The notes: a model not told the origin generated them from the letters alone. 64,000 nucleotides of DNA from Plectrocnemia conspersa (GCA_009617715.1 VTFK01000570.1:124001-188000), one strand, 5' to 3'. Numbered from the stretch's first letter, positions 39,340 to 51,009 are shown. Made by a program: numbers and translations.

Positions 39340-39800
39340 TTCACTCAAGGCGGTTTTGATTCCTTTACACAACAATTCAATGAACCTTCTCTCACCAAGT
39401 TGCCAATTAATTTCTAAAAATTGCTCCATTTTCCCCGACCAAACACTTCAGACACACGCGCGCGTGCATGATTTTAAATAACCAACCGGGAACTTATGCC
39501 TAAATTATCAAAGTTAAGGGAAGTTTTCGCAGCCGGGGGCGGTTTTTCGCCAGGGCATCAAAGGGGATCTCGTTTCTGCCAATAATAGAAAAACTTCTCG
39601 TGTGTAGATAATTGATTGGGTTTAGGGAACGCACCACTATGCCTGAAACTTTTCGTTTTGTCTGCGCCAAAACAATTTGAGAACGACCTTCATTGTTCCC
39701 TTTTATCGCCACTTGCTTTGCGCCATGATTGAAATTATCAAAAGTCAAAATGGGAGCCCCTTTGCTCACTCGATCCGAAAAAACAATTGTCATTTTACTC
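39340..39800. promoter_or_regulatory. Balanced-composition island
   Basis: A mixed-composition block with a 97-codon minus frame (39500-39793) that shows no recognisable motif. It includes GCAGCCGGGGGCGG near 39530. A candidate conserved noncoding element. Confidence 0.28.
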
Positions 39801-40100
39801 TACACACGTTTGAACATTTTTAACATGTTTTTTATTTACTTAAAACCCTTCATTTTTACTATTATTTTTGTTCGTCCTTGCACTTATTGTATCAATTGTT
39901 ACTAAGGTCGGTAAACCAAATATCAGTATCTCAGTATTTCAAATAAAATCTGGTACAGTCGATGGTTGGTTTTATGTATGTTTATCAAAACAGAGAGAAT
40001 GTATTATTAATATTTAATTTCGACATGCATCAGGTAAACTGCGGTAAACATTTTATTATTAGGATTTTACCAAGCATTGACGAGATAAATATATTGTGTA

Positions 40101-40136
40101 TAGTGCTAGACACCCAAGAATGCCGATTGCATTAGT
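40101..40136 (+). repeat. Left terminal inverted repeat
   Basis: Perfect 36-bp inverted match to 40755-40790; similarity stops at the next base. Confidence 0.93.
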
Positions 40137-40342
40137 ACTAGTGTATCTGTGAATCTGTCAACTTATTGGTTCCTGTAAAAGAATTAGTAAATGCATTGAG
40201 CTCTGATTGGTCAGCTCTAGCACAGGATTGGTTAAAATGACATCATCGGGGATAAATGGGCAAAGTCAGTAGTTGATTTGGTAAGGAGCGGAACGGTTGT
40301 TTGTTTAGTTTGTGAAATACACGGTGTTCACCAACTAACGAG

Positions 40343-40675
40343 ATGTCGGAGTATAGTAAATTAGGAAGAGGAAGACCATTATCGGGGCAAACAAAAGAAG
40401 TTGTTTTAAATGTGTATACATATTTAAAAAAGCTGTATGAAAGCAACGATTCGGTAATTATTTTTAAAATAATACTCTAGTCAAAATATTTGTAAATAAA
40501 GCAATATGTGTATTTTTAGGTTGTACCTATTATGGACCAGGTAGCCGAAGCGACAAAGTTGTCGGTCAGAAGGATACAAGCAATTGTTCGGGAATTTAAA
40601 AATAACGGAACACGTGCGTCTTTAGGTTCTCCGAAAAAAACTAGGATTTGTAAAAAAATACTAAAAAATTTGTAA
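40343..40675 (+). CDS. Helix-turn-helix DNA-binding remnant of a TIR-element transposase (two exons)
   Basis: Exon 1 is 40343-40453 and exon 2 is 40520-40675, separated by a 66-bp intron with donor GTAATT and acceptor TTTTTAG. The splice is in phase 0. The joined frame is 88 codons plus stop with no interruption. Exon 1 has a Gly/Arg start (LGRGRPLSGQTKEVV) followed by a helix; exon 2 has the second half, VAEATKLSVRRIQAIVREF, a good helix-turn-helix, and then the basic tail SPKKTR. This layout is that of the N-terminal DNA-binding part of insect transposon proteins of the IS630/Tc1-like group. The DDE domain is gone. If expressed, the product could bind element ends without cutting. Expression is not shown. 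Possible internal starts do not change the domain. Confidence 0.6.
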
Positions 40676-40754
40676 ATAATAATACTAAAAAAACAAACAC
40701 AAAATTAATTAAAAACAAAAAATGTAAACATTTTTTAATCACCCGGTGACGCAC

Positions 40755-40790
40755 ACTAATGCAATCGGCATTCTTGGGTGTCTAGCACTA
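40755..40790 (-). repeat. Right terminal inverted repeat
   Basis: Reverse complement of 40101-40136, identical at every position. Confidence 0.93.
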
Positions 40791-40799
40791 TAACAAACG

Positions 40800-41720
40800 C
40801 AAACTTACACAAAAAATTGTAGCTGCTTTATGAATGTATAATAAATCCTAAGATATTAAAATATTTACCTCATTATTAAACATTGAGTTTCCTATCAAGT
40901 GTATGCGCAAAGATTCTTGTAGTTTTTTTGTGAAAAATAACGCAAAATATTTTATAATAAACAAATAAATATTTTTTACCCATTTCTAATGCTCTAATAG
41001 TTGTTTTATCAGGTATTTGTTATATAAAAAAATACATATTTAAATTGAGAGAATGCTTCGCACAAATAACTGTTAAGGACTGTATTTATTATTATTATTT
41101 AATATTAAATACATATTTTTTGTATATAAGTTGTATACGTTTTTAAATTATATATTTATATTTATTTTTATTTTATTTAAAAATAAATACTGTTTATAAT
41201 ATAATCCGGCATTATCAACCCTAATCACTAATATGTTTTAATTTGACAAAAGGCCTTTAGCGGATTTCTCTCAATTTATCCATCTTTAAATAGATATTTT
41301 TTAGCTTAGTCGATGTTACGAATGACTAAAATTTATTTATTATTGTCATGTATGTCTTTATATATTTTATAGTACATATCAAAATATAGATATCATTTTA
41401 TTTAAAAAAAATTTAAGATCACACCTCTATTTTTTCCTGCTCAAGTAAAATTGTGCATTTATAAAATTTAATCGTTTTGTTATAAATGAGTTCTGAATAA
41501 GGTGAGAATAATAAGCCAATGGTATTTATTATTGAAAATATCAGCTTTGCCTCAAGTCTTTTGATCAGTCCTCTGTACGAGGACTGATCAAAAGTAAACA
41601 TATGTTTTGGGCCCATTGTTTCAATTTGTTTTTAATTGATTTATACCTGAGACGCCTAAGGCGTTCAAACATAAATTTAATCTCGATAGTGTTTCGCTTT
41701 TCCATTCGGCTCAGATAAAA
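40800..41720. other. AT-rich noncoding stretch with a perfect hairpin
   Basis: No gene supported. It holds the perfect inverted repeat at 41558-41594, listed separately; the minus frame 41419-41616 simply crosses it. Confidence 0.35.
41558..41594. repeat. Perfect inverted repeat, 16-bp arms, 5-nt loop
   Basis: CTTTTGATCAGTCCTC and GAGGACTGATCAAAAG flank TGTAC. The match is exact and then stops. There is no following T-run that would fit a terminator, and the arms are too short for a standard pre-miRNA. Confidence 0.9.
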
Positions 41721-41733
41721 TATATTAAATGTA

Positions 41734-41760
41734 CTCTCTCTCTCTCTCTCTCTTTCTCTC
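41734..41760. repeat. (CT)n microsatellite
   Basis: A run of CT dinucleotides with one interruption, followed by GAGA. It would offer a GAGA-factor type sequence on the other strand. Confidence 0.95.
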
Positions 41761-42439
41761 GAGAAAATTTTAATTTTAAATGAAGCAACAATATTGATAT
41801 TAACTCAGCTGCGGTATAAATACTTAGGTCAGAAGGTGGTTCTTTTGCATTTGCATGCGATTTTAATAATCTTATAAATTTGCATGGTTGGTGTGAAGAT
41901 TTCCATGAATATATTTCAAAGAATCTAAGGATCTGTTTACTATTAGTAAATAATTATTTATACTGTACAGTTATGTAAAATAAAGTTTGTTTTTATGCAA
42001 TTGTAATTTTATCTGCCTGAAACTCGATAGAATAACATAGAAAATTTTAATTAAAAGGTGAATTTTAAAAATATACACACAGAGAGAGGTTTTGCGTAGT
42101 CTTTATATTTATCTTGTTAAATATGATTGATTTACAATTATTTTTTTCAATATGCAAATATTTTTATTAACGAGTTTATTATATATAATTTAAAAATTAT
42201 GGCACATATAAATATTGTTTTCGCGAACTTATGAAAGGAATCATAGTGAATCAGAGACAATAAATTGTTGAAATTTTAATTAGATAGTAAAGTAGCATAA
42301 GCAAATATCTCAGTGTTGCTCTTTTATTTGGGAATTCAGTTGATATATGATCACAGTTTATTAAATAAAATACAGCTCAATACCGTTTATAAGTATTAAA
42401 CATTTATTATATTAAATATTTTTATAGCCACCGCTTAAA

Positions 42440-42830
42440 ATAAATTTGGGCAAAAAAATGAAAAATTCACAACCTCTAATCAAAGAGCGACGTCGGAAAT
42501 TTCCTTCTGAAAAGGATAAGCTGATATCGATTCTGACATGTAAATGCGACAAATAAAGCACCTGTGGAAGTGTGTCGCAAACGTAAGGGTGGTGTGTACC
42601 CTTTTCATTCAAATCGACTTCCTACGAGAACGAACTTTGGAGATATATCAAAAGAAATTGGCGGAGGGCCGCAATATCGTGTATACCGCACGAGCGTTTT
42701 GCGCTAGATATGTAGCCGGGTATTGTGCGAATATGAAATTTATAAAATGTGTAATATGCAGAATATACATAATATATGTGACGGTAAAAATTCGAATGTA
42801 CGCACCGGGTAAAAAATGAAAAATTTAATA
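42440..42830. promoter_or_regulatory. Balanced-composition island with open frames on both strands
   Basis: A 91-codon plus frame (42544-42819) and a 72-codon minus frame (42622-42840) overlap. The plus frame contains several Cys and basic residues, but I recognise no family and see no good splice sites at its ends. A candidate conserved noncoding element. Confidence 0.25.
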
Positions 42831-43279
42831 TTTTATCCAAAAAAAAATTAGGTCGAACGTTCGTATTATGTATTGGAAATCGATAGAAGCCAACGAAATC
42901 TACGTATATCTTAGCAACATAAGCGAAATTTTAAATGGCGGATTGCTCAGTATTTGGCTCTCAAAAAGATGTGTCGTATCTTAGTAGGCTTTCAAGAGAT
43001 CTATATTCAACATCACGTACTTGAATTCATATTTTAAAAATAAGTTTAATAGAGCAGTGTGACACTGTGAGACGTGAAAGTTACAGTTAAAATCTCACAT
43101 GAGATAAATTTTATTTTTTGTCTAGATCAGAATCAATGATTTATAATACCAAACGATCAAATAAAGTTTTTTAAATTCATGATTTAAAAAAATTGCGTGT
43201 AGTTTTACATACATATATAAATCATGTAATTTTACATGTTTTTTATTCACTTCTTTTCAAAACCACGTTAAATTAAATA

Positions 43280-43640
43280 TTATGACGCAAATGGCGATTG
43301 ACGATTATCAACAACCGGTCGTTTTCCATATCTATCTAGTAAAAAGCTTTTTCGCCTCCAATTAGCGAGTCTCTAAAGCGATTATTTTCACATTATTCTA
43401 CGGATACACGAAAAAACACACAACATCCTTCCTGTTGGCGATAAATTCACCACAGCTCGTTCGTTATCTTCCGGAAAATCTTTCAGGATACGTGGCGTGT
43501 CCAAAACGGTATCGGCCGTCATTAGTACACAAAATACATCACTTTTATCTGGAATCGTTCCTCCCAATATAGATCAAAGGGTAGCGTGCAAATGCAGAAC
43601 CCTCCTGATTCCAGTGTGTATGTACATATTCGAAAATGGA
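43280..43640. promoter_or_regulatory. Balanced-composition island
   Basis: CG-containing block (e.g. GGATACGTGGCGTGTCC near 43487) without an open frame. A candidate conserved noncoding element. Confidence 0.28.
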
Positions 43641-44149
43641 AGAGGAAATCTAAAAAACTAAACAGACTTTCTTATTTTTTATTCAATTTATGATAGGAGC
43701 TGCGTTGATTTATAACCTTTCTAGGCATGTTTGATCTGAAGAGCCTTTGGCTACGTTTTATTACCCGTCTGTCTTCTTGTATCGTGTTAAACATCATATT
43801 TTATATGCTTTAGCGTATGTAAACTATCATAAAATTCAAATGAAGGGGTAAAAATTATCTTAGCATATAAAGTATTGCATAAATAAGTAACTTTTTTATT
43901 ATTAAATAATTATCAAAATTTTTTTAAGAAAACCATTTTGCATTTTATTTGATACATTACTTAATAAGCATTAAAAGTTTATATGAAACATTGTTAAATG
44001 TGCACTATCAATTTTAACATAATTAATAAAGAAAGTTGATTAACTAATAAGCTAGTAAGTCTTGCAGTCTTCTACTTAGATTATACAGCTAATCATTAAC
44101 GTGATTTTTTAGCCTTTGTTGATATGATAAGATAAATTTTTACGTGACT

Positions 44150-45260
44150 TTCGTTATTGTCTTTATCTCAAAGAATCAATAAAGATTAGCGTTCAATACG
44201 TATAATGGTGCGTTAACAGCACACTTTGTATAATCTCTTGGTTTGAAGGTTTGATCCCAAAGATTTAATCAGGACCATTAACTTGTCTAATATTGGAAGC
44301 AATTAATTTTTAAACATTAGGCAATAGAGTTTTCTCAATTTTATACTAAATTATTTCTTTATGTCATGTTATTTCTAGTGTAGTTTAGCATTTAATGTCA
44401 TTCCCAAATACTTTACCTGATTGGACAAACAAATAATTTGTTCATTGAGGTACGCCGGCATTGATTTATTATGTTTGGTTATTGCTTCTATGTTATTATC
44501 ATAAACAGCTAAGATTTCATGTGACTATAAGGTATCTTTCATCGTTACTGGTGTAGAATAGGTAGAGTAAAAAGCTCAATAGATCTTCCTGCAGGACTTC
44601 AGCTTTAATTTTCTTGAGCGCAGAATAGACATTTCCTTAATTAATTTAAAAAAAAAATATCTGAGTGGTAAAATTTTAGCACATTACTTATATTAGCAGG
44701 TAATATGTTTTTAAATTCATAAAAAGGTTTATTGGGCCACACCATATTAAACATTTAAGAAACATTGAGACAAAGGGTGGAGCAGATTTTTCTTTCTTTC
44801 ACTGCCTTTTCCGTGCTTGATATTCTAAGTACATGTTCAATGGTGATTATAAATTATCATTTTCCCTTTAATTATTAATGTTATTTTTTGGGTAGAAGTT
44901 TTACAAACAGGTAGCAGTGAAATTGCTCTGTAAGATGTTAAAATGCTTGTTTTTAGAAGCATGATCACTACAGTAATACACGCAAACGATTGCGTTTATG
45001 ATCTGAATTATCTTAAAACGTCTTCTGATCAAGTCGTATCCAGGAGCTTTATTAGAATTAATTTTATTTTTAATCCTTTACTAAACTTCTCTAACAGTAG
45101 TATATTTACAAGAGGTTCTTAGTCTGGTACTGTTTTTTTTAAATAAATAATTAAAGTTAAAAGGTGCTTTAACTTATGAGTCTTTTAATAGCTTTTGTTG
45201 ATTTTCATATCAGCGAACTTACTGAAAAAGCTATTTTTTTAATTTTTTTTTTTTAATAAT
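44150..45260 (-). pseudogene. Old Jockey-type LINE reverse transcriptase relic
   Basis: Read on the minus strand, fragments appear in the correct order for a Jockey-clade reverse transcriptase: NSNKAPGYDLI (about 45025-45060), LTSYRAISLLPV (about 44903-44940), TIEHVLRISSTEKAV (about 44800-44850) and CSTLCLNVS plus MFNMVWP (about 44735-44790). A palm-motif region with LLSFLLYLFYTS follows (about 44555-44605), then NQVKYLGMTLNAKL (about 44390-44425) and IKPSNQEIIQSVLL near 44210-44250. Every piece is in a different frame or broken by stops, and the catalytic DD box is not readable. It has decayed far more than the two CR1-like copies, so it is an older insertion. Boundaries are approximate. Confidence 0.8.
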
Positions 45261-45269
45261 TTGTTGAAT

Positions 45270-46160
45270 GTTATTTAAGATTTTTTAAGTTCGCAATCCA
45301 TTTGTTTTTAAGTTTGCATTAGGTCGATTTTTATTCGCAAGATTTATTTTAATGTTTTTCTAATTCTTTTTCTTCAATTATTTAAAATTAAGTTTTATGA
45401 TTTTATAATAATACTTTATCTGGTATTTAGGATAATGGATAGGGTGTAAGACTAAGAAATAAGTTTATATTAGGAGTCTGTAAAAATCTTTATGTGATAA
45501 AATTTATATACAACGTGCTAGGGAGAATAATGCATTACCTTTTTATACTTTTTATGCTACAGTTTTTCTCGCGTGAGCTTAGCGATCTTTTATTTCGTAT
45601 AAAAACCAAACTCTTAAACTTACTATGTACATATATGGATAGATTCATTATTTTGCATTTTGGGTAGAATAAAATAATTAGTCACCATTTGTATTTGTCA
45701 ATAAAATGAACGATATCCAATAACTACAATTAAATTACTGTTAATTAAACATATTTATGTCCTGAAATGGTTTGTGTACTAATATTTTCATATTATTATT
45801 TTTTTATATTTTTATTAAAACTAATAAAACACTTAATTTAAATGTTTATAAAACAAAGTAAAAATAAATATTCACTTTAATTGAAGGAGAACTATTGATG
45901 AGAAGCACAAGCAGGTATATAAGTTGCCGCACAATATTTGTTTTTTTATTAGGAATGAATTAATCTTATCACGAAAAAATCATTGCTAGTTTATTTTTTA
46001 GCATATATTTTCATTGTCGCCATATTTAAAATTCTACAAAATTTCTATCACTAAATTCCACTTCTTTAGTCTGAAAAATGGTATGCAGTAATATATTTTT
46101 AAATAAAATTTTATTTTCTCCTTAGAAAATATGTTTGATTATCATTTTTTTTGCCAACAT
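45270..46160. other. AT-rich noncoding stretch
   Basis: No supported feature. A few words near 45180-45250 may be the upstream continuation of the Jockey relic. Confidence 0.35.
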
Positions 46161-46309
46161 TATTATTTATTTATTATTTTATTTTATTAATTTATTTAGC
46201 TTAATAGCTTATCTTTACATCTAACAAATTTAGTAAACATATATAAAAATATATAAAAAATACATAAGAGAAAGAAAAAATAAAAATATACAATAATAAA
46301 GTCTTAATA

Positions 46310-47540
46310 TTATAATTTATTTCTATATGTACGAAGGTGTTTTTTTATTCCATTTATGAAACCCGTTATATTTTTTGCTGTTTCAGTTTCTCTTAGAAGA
46401 CTATTATATAAATCAAAACCTCCGTACATAATTCCCCTAGCCGTACTCGTTTTCTTATACTTAATTATCTTTAAATTTTCTTTATTTCTAGTATCATATT
46501 TATGTACATCTTTATTTCTTATTAAATACTTATTAAAATATTTTGGTAACACATTATTTTCTAATTTATATATAAATACTAAAACATTCATACTCAATAT
46601 TTCTTGAACATTCAACCATTCTAATCTATCAATCATACTTTTACAATTAGTTAATCTATTTTTATTTAATAGTGTTGCACAATAATTAAAATGAGGCAAT
46701 ATTATATTTAATAGTGTTGCACAATAATTAAAATGAGGCAATATTATACTATTGTAAATTATTTTTTTGTATTTATACTTAATATATTTCTTAATCTAGA
46801 TAATAAACCTATTTTTCTACTAATTTTTTTTAATATGTAATTACAATGTTCTTTAAAATTTAATTTTGTATCAACAATTACTCCTAAATATTTTATATTA
46901 TCCACTATTTCTACATTAGAGTTATTTATTACTATTTTGGTACTATTATCTAACACATTTTTATAATTAAAAAACATACATTTAGTTTTATTCTCATTTA
47001 ATTTAAGTACATTATTCTTTAACCATATTTCTAATATACCTAATTCATTATTTAAATTATTTACAATTTCTTTAATGTTATCACCTATGCAATACATTAA
47101 TGTGTCATCCGCAAATAGATGAATTTTACATTTTTTTTTTCACGTTATTAACTATATCATTAATATACAAAACAAATAACAATGGTCCCAATTTAGACCC
47201 TTGTGGTACTCCATAAGACACTAATTTTTCTTCAGAATATACATTATTTATTTTACCTTTTTGTTTTCTTTTATATAAATAATTATTAAACCATCTTAAA
47301 ACTATATCACTTATACCTATACTCTCCAATTTCTTTAACATTATTTTTCTGTCTATTGTTTCGAAGGCTCTCTTGAAATCCAAGAAAACTGCTCCAATGA
47401 TTTTGTTTGTATCCTTAGCCAACAGCCAATTATTTATCACTACTTGTAATGCAGTTTCAGTCGAATGCTTTTCTCTGAATCATGATTGTTGTTCACATAT
47501 TATGTTTTGAGAAGTAATAAATTCCTTTAATTGTTTGATT
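46310..47540 (-). pseudogene. Reverse transcriptase, frameshifted, with a nonsense codon (LINE copy 2)
   Basis: On the minus strand the order is: IICEQQS, a TGA at 47480-47482 where Gly is expected, and FREKHSTETALQVVI; then motif A region AVFLDFKRAFETID, LRWFNNYL, and motif B region YGVPQGSKLGPLLF. After a frameshift in an A-run near 47131-47142 come HLFADDTLMYC, KYLGVIVDTKLNF and, after a further break near 46750, the CR1/L2-like C-terminal part ending with GFDLYNSL and a Lys-rich tail. A 42-bp in-frame tandem duplication (46668-46709 and 46710-46751) repeats the peptide LPHFNYCATLLN. The enzyme is dead. Confidence 0.88.
46668..46751. repeat. 42-bp tandem duplication inside the LINE
   Basis: AATAGTGTTGCACAATAATT followed by AAAATGAGGCAATATTATA is repeated head to tail with an exact 42-bp offset. 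Copy 1 of the LINE has this unit once. Confidence 0.93.
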
Positions 47541-47719
47541 ATGTATTAATAAAATAAAAATTAAAATGCCATTGTTTTGTTGTAAAATGTTAAAAATATA
47601 AACTTAGTTTATTAATTATTTTTAAGACCTTTCCAAGAGTAAAACATCGTACTTTAGTAATATACATAATATACTCCCTTTGCATATAATTTGAAGCACG
47701 ACATGTTACAAATATTAGT

Positions 47720-48240
47720 ATTTTTAGTTGAACAAATATTTCCGTTCATCACATAAGCATGCAACACAGTTTCTTGGTTCAAGTGCGATAGCGCGCAACC
47801 CCACGTACGTTTGAGAGCCTTTGTTTGAATCCCACAATGCAGAATTATTGCTTGACAAATATTTGCATACGACCTTATCGCCACACGTATAAACCTCGTA
47901 TATATTATTACATACACACATATATACAGGTAAGAAATCCGATATTATAACACGTGGATGCAAAAAGGTTACGTGTACGTCGGATCACGTAGGCGAGGGA
48001 TGGGGGGAGGGATGGGTGTGGAAATCTAAGGACGCCTCTGGGAAATCATAATCCTGTTTGTGTATGAAGTTAGCTTCATAATGCGATAGGAAAAATTGAA
48101 GCACTTGCTAAATCGAATGGCTGTGCACCGGCAATTTTTCGCGATAAGCAAAGTTTAATTTTATCCGAAAAGTTTGCAAAACATTCTGCGAGTGTTATTG
48201 CGGCGTGTGTAAAATAATAATCGCCTGTCCCAGGTACTCG
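47720..48240. promoter_or_regulatory. Balanced-composition island
   Basis: Mixed-composition DNA with a G-rich run (GATGGGGGGAGGGATGGG) near 47999-48016. Overlapping minus frames at 47654-47963 are not recognisable. A candidate conserved noncoding element. Confidence 0.28.
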
Positions 48241-48249
48241 CTGGTGTTG

Positions 48250-50330
48250 TAATAACTTAATAAAATGTTGAGTTTTAAATAAGTTGTAAGAATAAAATAA
48301 AACATCCTTACTTTTTATGGCATTTTTAACATATACTCGTTTTCCAAGTTTTTACACTTGTTTTTATAGAGAATTTTATTCGCGATATATAAATATCTGA
48401 AGTACTGAAGATATCAATTTGTACATAAAGCCATTTTTTTGATAAAAATATGTATTAGGCCCAATAGATTAACACCAATAGACTGCACGTAAAACGATAA
48501 TATTTTTATTTTAATTTATATATGTTATAATATATGATTTCTAATCTAATAAGCAATGTGTTGTATAAAAAAGGGGCAATAGATTGTTTTGAAGGGTCAT
48601 TTTTTAATTCTAGCACTGATTATCCGAGTTAAAATTTAAATTATTTTAATTCAATGCTTAAATGGTTTAATACATTTTTTTCTATTAATACAAGTCTTCT
48701 ATAAAACAGTTAACTAAATATTTATTTTTATTTTTTGTAATCAAAAATTAAAGTAAAGTTATTGATATTATTAATTAAATATATGTGACATAAAAAGATT
48801 GTAGTGCTAAATTCTTGTATATTTTTTAATCTTTGCTGTTAAAATTAGTTTTTAGAGATTGTATAAAAAATTTAAGCTACAGCTTTATAGAAAATATTAC
48901 AATATAATGTTGATTATGACGCAAAACAATTGACCTAAGCCAACTACAAAAAAAAATCGATTTATTTTATGGAGATGCAGAATTAATGTTTATATTGCAT
49001 TTGACTATTTTTAATATTCAATATAAAAATTTAAGCGAGTAATTAATAAGTCGATTGTCATAAAAAACATTGTCGATAATCCTTAAATAGTGAAAATCTA
49101 CTCATATGCAAAAACGTATTTATTATGTAGTTAGGTATTTATTTAAAAATATCAGTGGCATTAAAACGTGTTAATTAAATATATGTGGCTTATAAACTGT
49201 TGTACAGTGTTTAAAAATATTACTATGTATTGAAATACCTTGCAAATACAAGCCATAAACATAGTAAAAAATAAATATAAATATAGTAAAAAATTATTGT
49301 AGCTTGACCATCTACTTTTAAAACTTTTTAGAAAGTTATGTAAATTCAAGAGCTTGAATTGTTAATTTTTTATTCTAATAAACTATTCTGCTACTTACAA
49401 TTAAATTATAGAACTATAATTAATATTAAATAATAAGCTACTTCAGCTTATAGAAAATATATTGTATGTAAAAAACAAGAAAATAGTAGTTTTGAAATTG
49501 CACAACATGTTAAAAATGTTGTGCAATTTAAAGATTTTTTTTTAAATAAATAATTTTGATTTTTCGGTATATTGTTGTATTTTTGACTGGTTAGCGTATA
49601 AAATAAAGCAAAGTGAGCCATTTCTATGTTTATGTAATTGATAAACATTAAACACAATAAAAGATAAATATTTTTATCATTAAAAAATTGATATGTATTT
49701 TTTTCTGATTTATTTATATTATACTTATATATATTAATTTGATAAAATTACTAACTAGTTACGGGACAGTAAGATTTTGATGAAAAGTACTAATTAGCCT
49801 AAAAATATATCGAAAAAAAAAGGTTCGTGCTTATTTGAAGGTCAGTTAAAGAATAACGAACTAAGGTAGTGATAATTTAAAGTCTAAATTTGTAAATTTA
49901 TTATAAACAAATATGTATTTAATAGCTTTAATAAATAGTAATAATTTTAAATTTAATAAAGGAGAAAAATATAAAAATATTGGAATTTTATTTTATTTGT
50001 GAAATGTAGTACAATGTTGCCAAAAAGTACTTATTTGATTTATTTTACAGCAGTTTTATTAAAGCGTTTAAAAAAATATTTAAGAATTCGATTGAAAGAT
50101 ATTTTTCATAATGTCATTTTAAAATAATATACAAACATTAAGTTTTGAAGGAATTAACTAAAAAAACATTTATTTATATAATAAATGGTTTCCATATTAG
50201 TATAAAAACATGTTTAAATGCATATTTAAGTAATTATTTATTTTCTGGGAAACCTGAATTTTAATTAAAAATGTTAATATATTTTACAAAGACAGTAAAC
50301 ATAAAATTAAAACTATTGTTCTTTTACACT
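48250..50330. other. AT-rich noncoding stretch
   Basis: No gene. One perfect hairpin at 49495-49529 is listed separately. Two minus frames (49161-49349 and 49448-49657) are compositional. Confidence 0.35.
49495..49529. repeat. Perfect inverted repeat, 14-bp arms, 7-nt loop
   Basis: AAATTGCACAACAT and ATGTTGTGCAATTT flank GTTAAAA. Exact pairing, no further extension. Confidence 0.9.
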
Positions 50331-50339
50331 AAATTAAAA

Positions 50340-50780
50340 GTGCCCCCTAACGGCGCTCATCAATTATGCCTCCACAGCCGTTACGTATAAATAATGCATT
50401 TGGCGAGCGTGGCCAAAAGTGCAAACTGCATAATCAGAATCATTTGTCGAACGCTTTTTTGGAACTTACATGGAGCAGGCATTCCGCCAAAAAAAAGCCT
50501 GATGTCAAACTGCATCGGCCGCAAATCCACGCCTGAAACTAGCTCTGACACCACCCTCTGACGTTAATCCAGGGTTATCATCTGGGTACATTTAAAAAAA
50601 TATCTGTCCTATTTCTGGGGGCAGATTGGGTGAAAAGGTTAAAAATTTCCACCTAAATCGATAATACTGAAAACGTTTGTTTTATAGCGGGTGAGCAGAA
50701 TGCCGATTAGTTGGTTATCGATTATTCAGGGGGTGTTCAAAGGGTTATGTCATAATTCTGGATGTTCAGATTTGATCATA
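50340..50780. promoter_or_regulatory. Balanced-composition island
   Basis: Starts with GCCCCCTAACGGCGCTC and has several CG-containing words up to about 50740. No open frame. It lies 0.9 kb upstream of the exon at 51678, so it might be a proximal element of an alternative promoter. Confidence 0.28.
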
Positions 50781-51009
50781 AAATAAAATTGTGGAGGATA
50801 TGCAAATATATAAGTATAAGTTAAGTTCCTATATATTAATATTAACAACTATTCGAATATTTATTTAACGGTTTGATTTTTACTTAAACATTTAATAATA
50901 ATATAATGACTGATACATATTTTAATATTTGCATTTTAAATATCATATAACTAAAAAAACTCCATTCAAGTATGTATTTGTTCCGATTTACCTCTAAATA
51001 AAATTCATA

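Larger units (their letters stand above)
40099..40792 (+). mobile_element. 690-bp DNA transposon with perfect 36-bp TIRs and TA duplication
   Basis: The left end TAGTGCTAGACACCCAAGAA followed by TGCCGATTGCATTAGT (40101-40136) is exactly the reverse complement of 40755-40790. TA flanks both sides (40099-40100 and 40791-40792), as expected for the Tc1/mariner (IS630) group. Perfect identity of the ends implies recent activity or recent mobilisation by a relative. The interior carries a short spliced ORF but no room for a full DDE/D catalytic domain, so this is a non-autonomous, internally deleted element. Assignment to the superfamily rests on the TA duplication and the helix-turn-helix ORF. 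Confidence 0.9.
46165..47545 (-). mobile_element. 5'-truncated CR1/L2-like LINE, copy 2
   Basis: Same element, same orientation and nearly the same sequence as copy 1 at 20727-21772, but reaching about 320 bp further toward the 5' side. The (ATTT)n-type tail and 3' UTR lie at 46165-46310. Homology to reverse transcriptase ends near 47540, so the endonuclease and gag-like regions are absent. The two copies are about 25 kb apart. Target duplications were not identified. Confidence 0.85.

Noticed and set aside
44205..44280. tRNA-like stretch with TGGTGCGTTAACAGCAC and GGTTTGATCCC
   Set aside because: The same bases read on the minus strand continue the Jockey reverse transcriptase relic in the expected place, so the tRNA resemblance is coincidental.
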